Shown one piece after another: positions 48,362 to 60,137 of a stretch of DNA of 64,000 nt. Source of the DNA: Fistularia commersonii (lineage: Eukaryota > Chordata > Actinopteri > Syngnathiformes > Fistulariidae). Position numbers and translations under genes: made by a program. The stretch is from the NCBI GenBank assembly GCA_037954325.1, contig JBBMNZ010000003.1, positions 20,949,392-21,013,391 of the forward strand, read 5' to 3'. The notes under the pieces were generated by a model. That model was not told the DNA's origin, did not search any database, and saw only the letters and a program-made list of their open reading frames with translations. How positions within the stretch are numbered: position 1 is the first letter of the stretch; each line of letters starts with the position of its first letter.

Positions 48362-48640
48362 GGGGGCGGCACAGCAGTGCAGCGTTTAGAGCCTCCACCT
48401 CACAGCGTGAAGGTCCCTGGTATGATTCTTCCAACAGGGGGCTTTTCTGCATGAAATCTTGTGGGCTTTCCTCCCACAACCCAAAAAACACACAGCAGGT
48501 GGATTGGAGACCCTAAATTGTCCATACATGTGAATGAGAGAGTGAATGATTGTGGTTCTCAATATAACGTCTGAGTATAAGAGTAGCTGATTGTTTTTCC
48601 TCATAGGATGTGAATGACAGAGTGAATGGTAGGACTGTAG
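48362..48640 (+). repeat. Dispersed teleost repeat, 5' part with extra tail units
   Basis: Starts 'gggggcggcacagcagtgca' and includes 'cctcacagcgtgaaggtccc', 'aaaaacacacagcaggt' and 'ctaaattgtcc', then runs into three units of 'gtgaatgagagagtgaatg'. It is the 5' part of the repeat family also seen at 3360-3690. Confidence 0.7.
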
Positions 48641-48679
48641 CATCTCTGCTCACGAATGCCGCTATTTCTTAAAAAAAAT

Positions 48680-49320
48680 GGGGTTTTCGATATAATTTTG
48701 AATCTACTCGTGTACAAGTCTCAGCGCGGGAACACATAAAACACAATAAAAAAAAAAACTGTGGCGTTGTAGCTTAGCGGCGGTCGTGCGTTTTGCTTCG
48801 TGTTGTTTACATCATTCATGTAGTCTCCTGTTATCATGCTTTTTTTGTGTTTTTCAGCTAGCTCTCATTGTTGCTCCCAAAAATGTTAAAAATGCATGTG
48901 ATAGTGGTGCTTAGAAGAAGTTAAGAATTACAGTTGATCTGAAGAAGGAAATAATAACCAAGCGTGAGAGCGGTATTTGACCAAAGACGGCTGATGTGGC
49001 TAAAAAGGTGACTACGTTATCGAAGCAAAGTTGTCGTTAGATTGGATTAATGAAAGACGGCGTGCTGGAGGTAGCATTAGCCAGAAAGCTTTACTTTTGT
49101 TGATTTAGTGAAGGAAATGCTGAATACAGTGCTGGCAAGAAGTGAAAGAGCACCAGAAGCGCGGCCTTAATTAAGGTTATCTTTAATTCCTTTCTGTGAT
49201 TTTGCCACAGATACCCCCACTGAAAAGATTTAGAAAACTGAAGCATGATTTTTGATGCTGGAGAACAGATCAACGGGATTCACATTGATTTCAATGGGAA
49301 AAAAATTACTGTACGCGAAT
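48680..49320 (+). mobile_element. Tigger-like DNA transposon remnant
   Basis: A frame near 48880-48990 reads APKNVKNACD, then LRITVDLKKEIITKRESG and, after a stop, 'PKTADVAKK'. This is the N-terminal helix-turn-helix region of Tigger-type transposases (L-K-K-E-I, E-S-G, D-V-A-K). The end 'gatttcaatgggaaaaa' near 49290 resembles the sub-terminal part of such elements. No terminus or DDE domain is readable. Confidence 0.5.
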
Positions 49321-49324
49321 GAGA

Positions 49325-50550
49325 GGGTGATTAGTTGTTGTTGTTTTTTTTCCTCTATGTGATTCGAATAAATGAATAAATATGCAGTATGAGCTATATG
49401 CACTCTAAAATAAAAAGCCATTACGCAGCATGCAGCTAAAATGACCACCATGCATGAACTCGCAAGTTAACAAACCGGCTATTGTGCTAAAACTGTACTT
49501 TTCCACAGACTTTTTCTGAATTATGGGATGCCCCAGACTGGTCAACGGCACAATAGAGCCTGGATATAAAACTAAACCACAAGGCAAGCCATCAAACGAT
49601 CATCTGAGACCCAGAGAGCAATCGGACTCGGGTCGGCCGATGGAACCCGTCAAAATAATAACTCGATTTTGTTTCTTCCTTTTTTTTTGTCCGTCAGGAT
49701 ATTCAAAATACATTTTCCCTCAAATCAATCACGGGGTGGCGATTTTTCTGAAGGGCGAATCAGCCCGTAGGATGTTTTACCCCCTCCAAGAGTGAGGTCG
49801 GCGGCAGATATGAGTCACATTTCACAAGCGGACGGATGACGTCCCGGTGACATTGAACGCAGGCTTGTTTGCCGACGAACACCTGAATGGCAATTCTGAA
49901 ATGGGTACGCGCCAAACAAAATAAGAGACGGATGCAGTCCTTTTAAAAGTAATCCGAACAAAAAGGATGTCAAAGTTGTCTTCGCGACGAGGCATCGAAA
50001 TAAATAATGGTTTGGTTATAAGAAAAATAGAACTCCTACGTGCACAGATCCCACAGGGTGATGATTTAGCGCAGGGGATGTGTGTGTTGGTCACCTTCAG
50101 TCTTGATCCCTGCCTCTGAAGTGAGCTACGGAAGAGGTCTTGACATTTCTAAAGAAGAACAATAATTAATGTAAGTTAATGAGTTTTGAATGAGCCTCCC
50201 CGATCAGGAGGAAATGAGCTTTTGATTCTGGTGCCTTTTAAAGTGTAAGATGATTAACTGAGGGTTGAAAGCCCCAGAAATAAGATGAATAAATTGTTTG
50301 TTTTTTAGCCATGACTCAAGCAAAGTTCGCCCTAAGAATCCAAAATATGAATCTGTTATTGAGTGTGATTAGGCTGAAAAGTAGCTGTAAACTTAACTGC
50401 TGACGCATACAGTATACATCAATTTTGAGTGGTGGCTCAGACTGTTCTAGGCGCATGGGCAGAAAAATAACCTGCAGCAGGGGGCACTCTAGAACAGGGA
50501 TTTCCACATGTGGAGCTCAGGAGTGTCCCGGAAAGCAACTACAGGGAGGT
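49325..50550. other. Non-coding stretch, no gene recognised
   Basis: Unassigned sequence. The patch 50030-50260 is non-repetitive and might be conserved. No exon with splice context was supported. Confidence 0.4.
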
Positions 50551-50554
50551 CACC

Positions 50555-51625
50555 ATCCGCTTTCCAAATAGAAATAAAGTTTCAGAATAGGTAGAAGTAT
50601 CCTGTGCCAATAAATATATGCTGAGAGAGGAAGTATGGTGCTGTATGAGGAAGTCTGGAGTTAGACTGGTGCAGGACATGTATGCTAGCGGTGAGACAGT
50701 CTTGAGGTGTGCTGTCACTGTGACGGAGAAAGTCAAGGTGAAGGTGGGACTACATCGGGGATCAGCTCTGAGCCCCTTCCTGTTTGCAGTGGTGATGGAC
50801 AGGCTGATAGATAAGGCTAGACAGGAATCTTCATGGACCATGATGTCGGCAGATGACATTGCGATCTCTAGTGAGAGCAGATAACAGGTGGGGGAAAATC
50901 TAGAGAGGTGATGGTATGCTCTGGAAAGAATTACCCACAGAAAGACAAAATATGTGTGTGTGTACGAGAGGAACCCAAATGGAACGGTGAGGCTACCGGG
51001 AGTCAAGAAGGTGGAGGTCTTTAAGTACTTGGGGTCAAAAGTCCAGAGTAATGGACAGTGTGGAAAAGAGGTGAAGAAAAGTGTTCAAAGACATTTGGAA
51101 TGGGTGGAGAAAAGTGCCAGGGTTAATAAGTGATGAAAGAGTATCAGCCAGAGTGAAAGGAAAGGTGTACAAGACAGCAGAAAGACCAGTGATGCTGTAT
51201 GCTCGAGAAGCAATGACAATGACGAAAAGACAGGACGTAGAGCCGGAGGTCGCAGAGATAAAAATGTTTTAGTTCTCGTTGGGTGGGACCAGGATGGATA
51301 GGATCAGGAATGAGTCTATCAGAGGGACAACACATGTTGGATGTTTTGGGGAGAAGATCAGAGAAGCCGGACTGAGATGGTTCGGTGATGTGCTGAGGAG
51401 GGATAGCGAATATATTGGTAGACGGGTTCAGGGTTTGAACTGCCAGGCAGGAGGTCTAGAGGAAGACCGAAGAGAAGATTTAGGGACGTAGTGAGAGAGG
51501 ATATGAAGTTAATTGGTGTGCAAGACGAGGATACAGAGAATAGGGTCAGCTGGAGGAGGTTGATTTGCTGTGGCGACCCCTGAAGAGAGTACCCTAAAGG
51601 AATTGAAGAAGGAGGAACATAGACC
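50555..51625 (+). mobile_element. RTE-like LINE, 3' half
   Basis: Contains the palm region of a reverse transcriptase, the region after it and the 3' end. It begins near 'atcctgtgccaataaatata' and ends near 'gctgtggcgacccctgaag' with a short untranslated tail. The copy is 5'-truncated, as is usual. Other pieces of the family are at 17585-18012 (reverse) and 40619-40835. Confidence 0.8.
50618..51491 (+). pseudogene. LINE reverse transcriptase, C-terminal half, broken
   Basis: The frame from 50618 gives VWCCMRKSGVRLVQDMY, then GLHRGSALSPFLFAVVMDRL (the conserved motif before the active site), then TMMSADDIAISSESR and a stop. The active-site motif, normally F-A-D-D in this family, is S-A-D-D here. 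After frameshifts, the piece at 50900-51120 gives VEVFKYLGSKVQSNG and that at 51279-51491 gives MDRIRNESIRGTTHVG and LRWFGDVLRR. Several stops and shifts show it is inactive. I assign it to the RTE clade from memory of fish copies, not from a tree. Confidence 0.75.
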
Positions 51626-51629
51626 GATA

Positions 51630-53885
51630 AAATCTACACTTGAGAAACTCAGCAAGAAATTAACTTAAAAAGTTGCAAGAAATCACAGAAACTGGGGGGA
51701 AAAAAAATATCCCAATATTTAAGTTAAAATCGGAATAGGGACGGCATATCGAAAAGGTATTTTCCGCCGAAATCGGCCATGTAAGAACTCAGCGAACACA
51801 CATATAATATCTTAATCTTGCGCATCGAGTTCGCATGTCGTTCCGACGTGGTTTCTAATACGCTGTTAAGGACATGAGTAAGAAAATAATCTTGATGTTA
51901 ATGTGGTATCCCCTCGGCAGCAGAAAGGATTAGCAAACAATACAGGGACTGATATCGTGTATCGCTCACTGGAGGGGGGGGGGGGGACGCTGCAGTAAAA
52001 GCACCTCCTGTTTATGTAATGAATCAGTAATTACTGTCTCCTGTCTCTCGCCGACAGGGTTGAATTTATTACGCGTTTCTGATTGGGGAGGAACTCAGCC
52101 AAATCGTAAAGACGTTTTTGAATCATTAATATCGTATATAATGGTTACCGTCCATTGTGGACACAGCTCAGCACATAAATGTTGAAAAATTTACGTTTAA
52201 ATTCATGGGATTTCTTTCTTCGGCAAATCGTCAGCGATGCAGTGTTTCAGAATGTGAATTGTCGTGCTTATAAACAACACGATGCGTTTGGGTGTATTAA
52301 CCCCCCTCCTCCACATTGTCATTTTTTTTTTTTTTTTTTTTTTTTTCCCCGATCGGTTCCTCATTTGATCCTTTGTCGCCACGGCTACCGCATCAGTCGG
52401 CATCAATTCTCTTCAAGCGCGTCGCTTAACAGGTGTTTATTTACCGGTCGCATAAATTTTTCGCGGCGAACGAAAAGCAAATTGAATCGCTTTTATCTAA
52501 ATACACGGCACCACGGAGCGGAGTAAAATTCATTTGCGGTGCCGGGACCGATTCATCGTTCTTCAGAAATGGGTCAAATATCCAATAGTTGATTTGAATG
52601 TAATTTAAAAAAAAAGTCTGTTTCTCTGTGTTGACTGGGGGGGAAAAAAAAAAAAGAATAATGAAATGACTAAATTAAAATCGGGCCGCCACTCAAATTC
52701 TTCATCGTCCCAATCGGCATCGTTCATTACACAGAATGTATTAACTGGGAGAAAGTTCAACTTCGGTCCGTCTTTTATCGCAGAGTTCTTACTAAACTCC
52801 AAAGACCTTGAAGTTGCAATGCATTAGAGAGAACGCGCAATCACAAGGTATTCAGAATGTATTTTTTCTTATCAGTTTATTTTAAATTGCAGCGTGGGCG
52901 TGAAGATAAACGCTCTCTTCTTTCTCTCCGTCGCACAACATTTGGACTGTTTTCCAAACGGTGCAGAAGTGTAATGAGATGCGACGACCGAACGAACGTG
53001 TTATTGTAGTTAAACGCACATTTGCGGCCCCAATGAAGCGTTTATTCCCGTCGTTGCGACTGAGAGGTAAAAGAAAGAATCACCCTTGGTTTGTTTGTTT
53101 GGGGTTTTTTTTTTTTTTTTTCCTTGTTTGTTTTTCATAGCCAGGCGTTGTACAAACAAACGCCGAGGCATCCTGCCCTCCCTCGTCACCGGGTTACGAG
53201 CGTATCGTATCAAAACACACACGCGGAAAAAAAAAAGAAAATAAATAAAACAGCTGAAATCCCACGGTGAGAAATCTAATTGGAGGGGTGCTCGGATAGG
53301 TGGATGTGTGTAGGCAGGCCTGCTTGATCCGGGCGACAGAGAGCGCCGGAGATAACCAGCCATAAAGTCCCTGGAGCAGTCGTGAAATGACTCGTGGTCG
53401 GGGAAAGTGTGTGGGCTCCATCCTTCCTCAAGGACGCTGGTCCTTCATGTTCTCCTGACAGTTAATTGTGTCTTAAGGGCATCCAGCCATAGCTCCGAGG
53501 AGGCAGTTAGGCGGCGGCTTGAAAAGTTTAAGTCGCGTCACATTCGGACAGGTTTGAAAAGAGAGGGGCGAAGGGAAAAAAAAAAAAAAAAAAAAAAATG
53601 ACATCGAATCAACCGAGTCATCCTGACCTTTGGTGCGGAGTAATTACCGTCTACGAGCTCGTGTGTAAAAAAAAAAAAAAAATTTGAGATCCTAGAAGTC
53701 ATTTATTACAGAAAGCTGCATTTTAATGACCGTGTGACTGTGACATAACAAATCCCTCGGCGGGAAACGTTTCAAGACGGGGACCCGGTCTCCACGGGAA
53801 AGCTGGCGGATTCCAAACCCCGCATAAACTCGTTTTCCCTGTCAGTTAAACAAAGATTTATACAGGATTTGTTATTATTTGGGGT
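51630..53885. other. Non-coding stretch, no gene recognised
   Basis: Holds G and T runs (51974-51986, 52322-52346, 53106-53121) and a 23-base A run at 53576-53598. CG-containing patches at 52350-52560 and 52900-53420 are non-repetitive. A minus-strand frame at 52605-52802 is considered under rejected items. Confidence 0.4.
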
Positions 53886-53889
53886 ATCG

Positions 53890-54180
53890 CGTTTTCTTTT
53901 GTAAGATGGTCGCTGGTTCGATTCTAAAAGGGGGCCTTTCTGTGATTGGAGTTTGCATATTCTCCTCGTATCTGCATGGAAATTCCTTTCGTTTTCCTCC
54001 CAAAGTCCAAAAATCGTACAGCATTGGAGCTCCCAAATTTCCCAGTGTTGTGAACGGGAGGGTGAATAACAGCATATCTCAATATGACAAATAAATGAAT
54101 GATCCGGTCCAGGGTGAACCCCGACACACCCTTGACCCTGACTTTGGGATAGGCAATATAAAGGATGAATGAATGAATAC
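53890..54180 (+). repeat. Dispersed teleost repeat, nearly full length
   Basis: Includes 'ggtcgctggttcgattct', 'ggagtttgcatattctcctc', 'gttttcctcccaaagtcc', 'ggtccagggtgaacccc' and 'tttgggataggca', ending in 'ggatgaatgaatgaatac'. It has the same order as 3360-3690. The unit 'gtgaatgagagagtgaatgg' is present once and not expanded. Confidence 0.75.
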
Positions 54181-56140
54181 TTATGCCACTTGATTTGGAT
54201 GAACGCTTAAATTAAAAAGTACAGCTCCAAGGCCATTTAAGACTGTGCAGCTCTAATTGCTACTAGCCCTGGTACCCCAAGGCTAGATGCTAAGGATGAA
54301 TGAATGGATGAATTTTACAAGTACGAGGCAGTATTATCAAAAACGTAAAAAAAACAAGGGGAAATGCTGGACAATATGCCTGAAGAGCCCCTCTGCTCAA
54401 TTTCTAAGAAAAGAAGTGAGTAAATATATTGTAGGTGTGCAAGAGCTGGGCCAACACACAGGAAGCGAAGGGGGTAAAAAAAAAAAAAAAAACCCTCGTG
54501 TATTCGCATATATTTTTCAAACATTATTAAATGATTCAGTGAACGGGATCATTTCCTTTCAAGCGGTCTTTGCCCGAAAGCAAGGCGTTTATTGGCTGAG
54601 CGCTTCACACTGAAACATGAAAAAAAACAGACACATATTCCAATATCTCCTCTAGTAAAAGAAAAATTCTTTTTTTTTTTTTTTTTTTTTTTACTGAGAT
54701 AACTCATTTGTCATAATCGCTATCGGCACTTTGAGGATAACTGGATGATAGTTTGCGCACTGCGCTAACCGATTACGAAGAAATCAGCTTAACGATGGGT
54801 TTGGAAACAAAAGCCGAGCCATCTTGCTCAGATTGATTAAACAAAATTAACACGTTATCGACAGACTAATAATACCAGGGAGGAGAACTATAGGAAATTG
54901 ATTGTTTTTTTTATTTTTTTTTATTAATCTTGTTTTTTTTTTTTTTTACTGCTTTATTGCAATGGTTTGTCGCTTTCGCTGAAATAATTCTTGGAATTTT
55001 CAAAAATGATGGGCATTTGTCTGCCAAATCCCTCAACCTCTTCTCTGTGAATCTTGGGCATTGGGGAGCGGAATGGCATTATGCATGCAGAGATTTGCAC
55101 AAGGGGCACAGGGGCTCACTGTGCCGCTGCCTTCATGAATTTGAAAATAAATGGAATACTGTATGCTGCGCCCTTCACTGTCGTGAATCTAAGTACACTT
55201 GAGCCACTGTCACGCAAACATGAACATCTCTTGCAAGAGCCTCATCTATCCAACTCTCTCAAGGGGGCTTTACGGGAGAATGGAGACTTTCAAATTACAA
55301 AACGTTTGTGATTCCTTTAATTTATCACCCAAAAGGATGCCCTTATTTGTCACCCGCCGTCAGCATGATATCGGATCACTTTAGTCAACAGCGAAAGCGA
55401 TTCATCTTATTAAAGTCGTAATTATAGAATTCGGATACCGCCGTTTGATCGTGTTTTACTTTTGATTTACTTCAGAATTGCATTAACCGAAAAAAAAAAA
55501 AAAACGCCGTTCCCCCGAGTAAGCACACATGGTCGTTGCAACTCAGGCTAATTATAGCTATTTTAGCAGTTTTAGAAGTGCAGCCTGTTACTGAAAAATT
55601 CATCCATAAAATGTCAGACTAAACGGTGCGTCGATGAAAAGCTGTCCGGTTTCGTTGCCGTATTGTGTTTTGGTGACACAAACTTTGAGTTTTTATCATG
55701 AAATTATTTCATCACTAAACCCAAATTAATTCAAACACTCTTTCACTCTTTTGGGTGAATGTAGTCTTGGTCTTTATCTTTGTTGAAATCCATTTTTTTT
55801 TTGCTTTAATAACTTGTTTTATTTTAATATTGTGCTTATTCAATATATAGATTGATAGATTGATATTAATTAATTTGAAACATAAATAAATAGAACCAAT
55901 TCAAAATCTCTCATAACTCGGTAGATGGATTAAATCCAAGGAGCCAAGCTCAGGTGGACAGAAAGAGAAGAAATAAATATTGAGTTTTTTTTTTTTTTTG
56001 TACCACAGTTTTGTCAGAGTCCCTAAGAGCAACCTAGCCTCTGTCAACAACACTCTTCAAACTTTCTGAAACATGTCATCCACCGAGGGAGGGAAACACA
56101 AGAAGCGGGTAAGGTATTCCTCCTGACTTCTGACAACTTT

Positions 56141-56154
56141 GTTTCCATGGCAAC
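56141..56154. promoter_or_regulatory. Perfect X-box palindrome (RFX-type), left of a pair
   Basis: GTTTCCATGGCAAC matches the palindromic RFX X-box at every defined base. A second, near-perfect site lies 197 bases further right. Confidence 0.5.
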
Positions 56155-56350
56155 TAATCCGCAGGCTCTGGCAGTAAAAAAAAGAAATAAAAAAAGAAGT
56201 ACCTCACGAACTTCTCATTGAGAACAAGTCGCTGCAGACTGAGGAGTGGCAGGCTGTGAATGTTAATTATATCGCGGACCTCCATGGGACCACAACGCAT
56301 AAGAGCAGAATTTGACCACTTTCCAGGGGATGCTATCGCAGGCATTCCTT

Positions 56351-56364
56351 GTTGCCATGGTAAT
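56351..56364. promoter_or_regulatory. X-box-like palindrome (RFX-type), right of a pair
   Basis: GTTGCCATGGTAAT differs from the X-box palindrome only at the last base. Together with 56141-56154 it brackets a non-repetitive segment. Confidence 0.45.
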
Positions 56365-57104
56365 TTGCAAAAAAAAAAAAAAAAAGATTTGCAATCTTTT
56401 TTAAATTGCTTCTGAAATTACTCATACATTTCTGTCAGGTTTCACAAATCTGTTTAAAAAATAATAATAATAATAATACATCTAGTTTGATCTCTCTTTC
56501 CTTTCCCTCAAAGCTATTTTGTTCAAAAAAAACAGAAATCTCTAATAATTCATGTGTTGCTTTTATAGTTTTGTTCAGGAGAAAGTTTCTAAACTACTAA
56601 ACGTCTGCTGGAATAGTTGCAAGCGCCATTCCAGAAGGGTTGCTGGATTTGTTTCTGCCTTTTCGGCACAAACAGCGGGAAGGGGTGCGATTCAGCGCAG
56701 CACCAAGTTAGAACCCTAAAGAAGCGTAGCGGAGTCAATTTCAAAATAAAACACCTGATCCGATCTCTCACCTCTCTGATCGTGGGCCGACTGAATATGC
56801 AATGTAATAGCGTTCCAAGCCTTCTTTTAAGGGACGCAACACGACGTAGCGGGAACTGATGTGCGGTTCTGAACCGAAACCGTGAAACGAGATAAACCTT
56901 ATCTGTGATCGGCAGGCCTAGTCGGATATTTTTTCGTTTTATGCGAGGCTCACACCCAAAGATTTTCAAGGTTGAAGACTTAAAAACTAAATGTCATAAA
57001 TTTTGGGAGTTTTCCTGTAGTTGTGATGCCGTCCCATCACCTCAGTCGTGAGGTATAAGCCGGTAATCTGATCTCGCTTTTACGAGTCTTGGGCTCAGGA
57101 CAAT

Positions 57105-57484
57105 TTACAACAATCTTTTCGTCTTTACGGTGACGAATCTCAACCGACAACAAATAGATGAGGACAAAACCGGAAACGGGAAACCTGTTAGATGAACGGT
57201 TACTAGAGCGCTATCGGCAGCAGCGGCAGTGTGGATGAGCGGGAAATAGCGAAAGATGTCCCGATAGGCGAGCACCAGGGACTTGAACTTGATGCGGGCG
57301 GCTATCAGAAGCCAGTGTGGGGACATAAGTAGGGGAGTTGGGTGGGGGAATTCGGGACAGTTGAACACCAGGCTGCCGCTGTCTGAATAAGCTCCAGAGG
57401 CCTGATGGTTACCGCTGGGGCACCGGCAAGGAGGGAGTTGCAGTAGTCCAGACAAGAGATGACTAGAGCCTGGATGAGTCCAAC
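57105..57484 (-). mobile_element. LINE fragment, 5' piece in inverted orientation
   Basis: On the minus strand the frame reads SLVFNCPEFPHPTPLL, then HWLLIAARIKFKSLVLAYRD, which is the region just C-terminal to the reverse transcriptase core in fish L2/Rex-like LINEs (pattern: R-L-V-F-N-x-P, T-P-L-L, H-W-L-P-V-x-A-R-I). It abuts the 3' piece of the same kind of LINE in the other orientation at about 57485. Confidence 0.7.
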
Positions 57485-57830
57485 CCATCATTCAGAGCCC
57501 CCGCACTTCTCAGTCTTGGCTCCTCGGTGGTGGAACGAACTCCTGAAAAACGTCAGAACAGCAGGGTTGCTGCCCATCTTTGAGCTGAAAACATACCTCT
57601 TCACCAAGCACTACCCAACTAATCGCACTCAACCCTAAAACCCCCCTTAAAAAAAGAAAAAAAGAAAAAACAGCATGAAATGAATGTATGTATGTATATG
57701 GTTCTGAGATGACTAATTGGTAGAGTGGTCACTTCTGATTTCCGACTACTGGTACTTCGGATCTTCGGTGACTGAATTTTGCCAAATGACCGTAATGTAA
57801 TGTAATATAATGTAAAAACATCTTTAAGAC
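57485..57830 (+). mobile_element. LINE fragment, 3' piece
   Basis: The plus strand encodes SVLAPRWWNELLKN and 'IFELKTYLFTKHY', the last part of the same LINE ORF (pattern: F-S-V-x-A-P-x-x-W-N-x-L-P, F-K-x-x-L-K-T-x-L-F). It ends with 'taatgtaatgtaatataatg', a short-repeat 3' tail typical of LINEs without a poly(A). Confidence 0.7.
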
Positions 57831-57834
57831 TCTA

Positions 57835-60135
57835 GACCTATCTTTACCATATTTTTTCCAAGTCTTCAGATATACGGGTAGCTTTACATGTTAGAAATCA
57901 GCGGCGTGAAACCGTACCGGAGACTGGAAAACCCACTCCACCTACAGATCTGACGGAGGCGGGCTGACAAACGGCTCGGTAATCAAGGCTCTCAAGGCCT
58001 CTGCGAGGGCTGATTGCGGCTAGGGAGAGGTGGTGGTGGGTTGGTGGGGGACGGATGGGGGTTGACTGCTGGCTAATGGCACACGACATTCACCCCTGAG
58101 AGCAGATTAGCGATATGATTACACGAATCAATTCAAAAAATCGCGGAGACCCAAGATGTATTAAACAATCTTCGAAATGCAACACTAGGGGGAAAGGGGA
58201 ATGGGGGCTAATAAAACAGTAAAAGTTGTGTTTGTGATTAAAAAGGATTTTTTTTTTTTTTTTTTTTTTGATTTACCCGCATCAATGTGCAGAAGTTATG
58301 CCGAGGGGGGGAAAAAAAAAAAATGTAAGTTGTGACGCTTATTTAAAAATTAAAAAAAAAAAAAAAAAATTGGTCTTCGCATGACAGATTGAATTAGGTC
58401 TGTTTTGTTTCCGCAGCCGAGTACACTATCTGAGAAAATGTCGAATTGCGTCCCACCCACTCCTCTCCCCCAGTTTTCTCATTGTAGTGTACAAATGAAT
58501 TAAAAATGAAAAGCATTTATTTTGGAGGGGCAATTATTCAAAGTGTGACACTTCAGATCAAGCTTATGTGCTCACATGCATGTGTGTGTGTGTGTTTGTG
58601 CGTGCTTATGCCATTTACTTCTAATCTCTGGAAACTGGAGTTGTCAGCTCATGTACTATGCAGTGTGGCATTAGATCAAGCTTGGTGGGTCACTCCCGGA
58701 GCATATGGGGAGGGAGGTTTTTTTTTTTCCTTCCTTTTTTGGTATTTTCTTCCCCTCATTTTTTACAAAATCAAAAAAAAAAAAAAATGATTGTTTTATT
58801 CTGTGATCTCAACAGGTCGAACAGCATTCATGGCATAAAGAATTATTTGCTTGTTTTGCTGCTTAGCTCTGAAAGCAATTTCAATTATCGGTATTCTGAG
58901 ATTATGAATCCGTGACAGGATATCCTTAGTAAACCGGCTCAATATACTGAATAGTTATTAATTGTCCACCTCTTCTGTATCTTTGCGCGCTGACTGTCAC
59001 TCTAAACGCTGTTCTGCTCGACAAATTCCACCAAACGGGGTGGAATACAATCTTCGTCGGTAAGTTGTTTCGTAGCGGGATCATTATCCGGGCAGTCATT
59101 TATTTTTCAACATGTTATCGGTATTGCTTGAGTATAATGTCTTTTTCTTCCTCTCTCTTTCGCTACGGCTCAGAGTCGGTAAACAAGATGATTCCTAATT
59201 AGCCGCGTGGCAGCTTGTCAGATTTGCACGGCACGTCGGCGCCACGGACCTGCGGGCCGAAATACTTACACGTCATATATTGGCGGAAAAATCACGGCAC
59301 GTGTTTTATTTTAAACTCGCCGGCATCATTTGCTTTAGCGGCAACATACAGGTGAGAAAAAAGGGAAAGTTAATCAAAACGTGCAAACTCGTGCGAGGGG
59401 GTTCAAGGGATGACCAGGTCAAAGGTAGTTTTCGGCGAGACGTCTGCGTAAACGCAAAGCCGAAGTTGTTTCTTATCTTCTGCAAATCTTTTGTTCCCGC
59501 CTAGCAATAAATAAAAAACACCTCAAGGCGTCGGAAACGGCGTCTTAGCCACTTGATTATCGGCGTCGGAGGAGAAGTCAAGACCGTGAGACAGAGCAGG
59601 ACAGATGGTATCAATATAAAAAAAACCTGACGTCAGACGCGAAAGTATGGTTAGGGAGGCGCCGTCCGATGAATGATTAATATACGTCAGCGGCAAATCG
59701 GTCTGAACTCTCTGAAGGCGGCGGGGCGGGGGTGCAGGTGGAAGTGACATTTTCAAATCAACATAACGTATTACCGCTCGCCGGATCATATTCCTGATTG
59801 CAAAATCAAAGGGTCGAAAGGCAAGCTAATTTTTTAGGAGCCAAATATCAATTTGAGACGCAAATGTTAAAGGGAACCATGCTTGGGAAGACTAATATGA
59901 ATAAATACGTGTTACTCTTGGTCCTATACTAGAATGTGTTCTAGCAAAAAATTATTTTTCTAGCAAAAATAATTGTTATTTCTCTGAATATTGCAATTTA
60001 TAACACATATTTTGACCCTGGGGGGGCACTTTTGTTTTTCTAGCGCAGCACGTGCATGGTAGAAAATGTATCAAGATGTTAACTCGTGTTAACTTTCCGC
60101 TATTGTTAACTTTTGCTTAGTACAGTATGGTGTAA
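57835..60135. other. Non-coding stretch, no gene recognised
   Basis: Contains T and A runs (58248-58269, 58310-58323, 58351-58369, 58774-58787), a short (TG)n at 58580-58595 and CG-containing patches near 57900-58060 and 59200-59780. No exon was supported. Confidence 0.4.
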
Positions 60136-60137
60136 AT

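Larger units (their letters stand above)
54185..57100. other. Non-coding stretch with candidate regulatory segments
   Basis: Contains T and A runs (54670-54692, 54934-54948, 55490-55504, 55986-55999, 56370-56384), a non-repetitive patch at 55000-55310 and the X-box pair at 56141-56364. No exon could be supported. Confidence 0.4.

Noticed and set aside
52605..52802. Minus-strand frame with an acidic stretch (NDADWDDEEFEWRPDF)
   Set aside because: It reads like a possible exon, but the splice sites are poor and the frame continues into a poly-Phe run from an A tract.
56154..56345. Minus-strand frame between the two X-boxes (DIINIHSLPLLSLQRLVLNE) with a GTGAGG/GTACTT donor-like end
   Set aside because: No convincing acceptor and no family match; kept only as part of the X-box finding.
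58420..58500. Acceptor-like tract (ending CAG) followed by about 28 open codons and a stop
   Set aside because: Too short to separate from chance, with no upstream exon.
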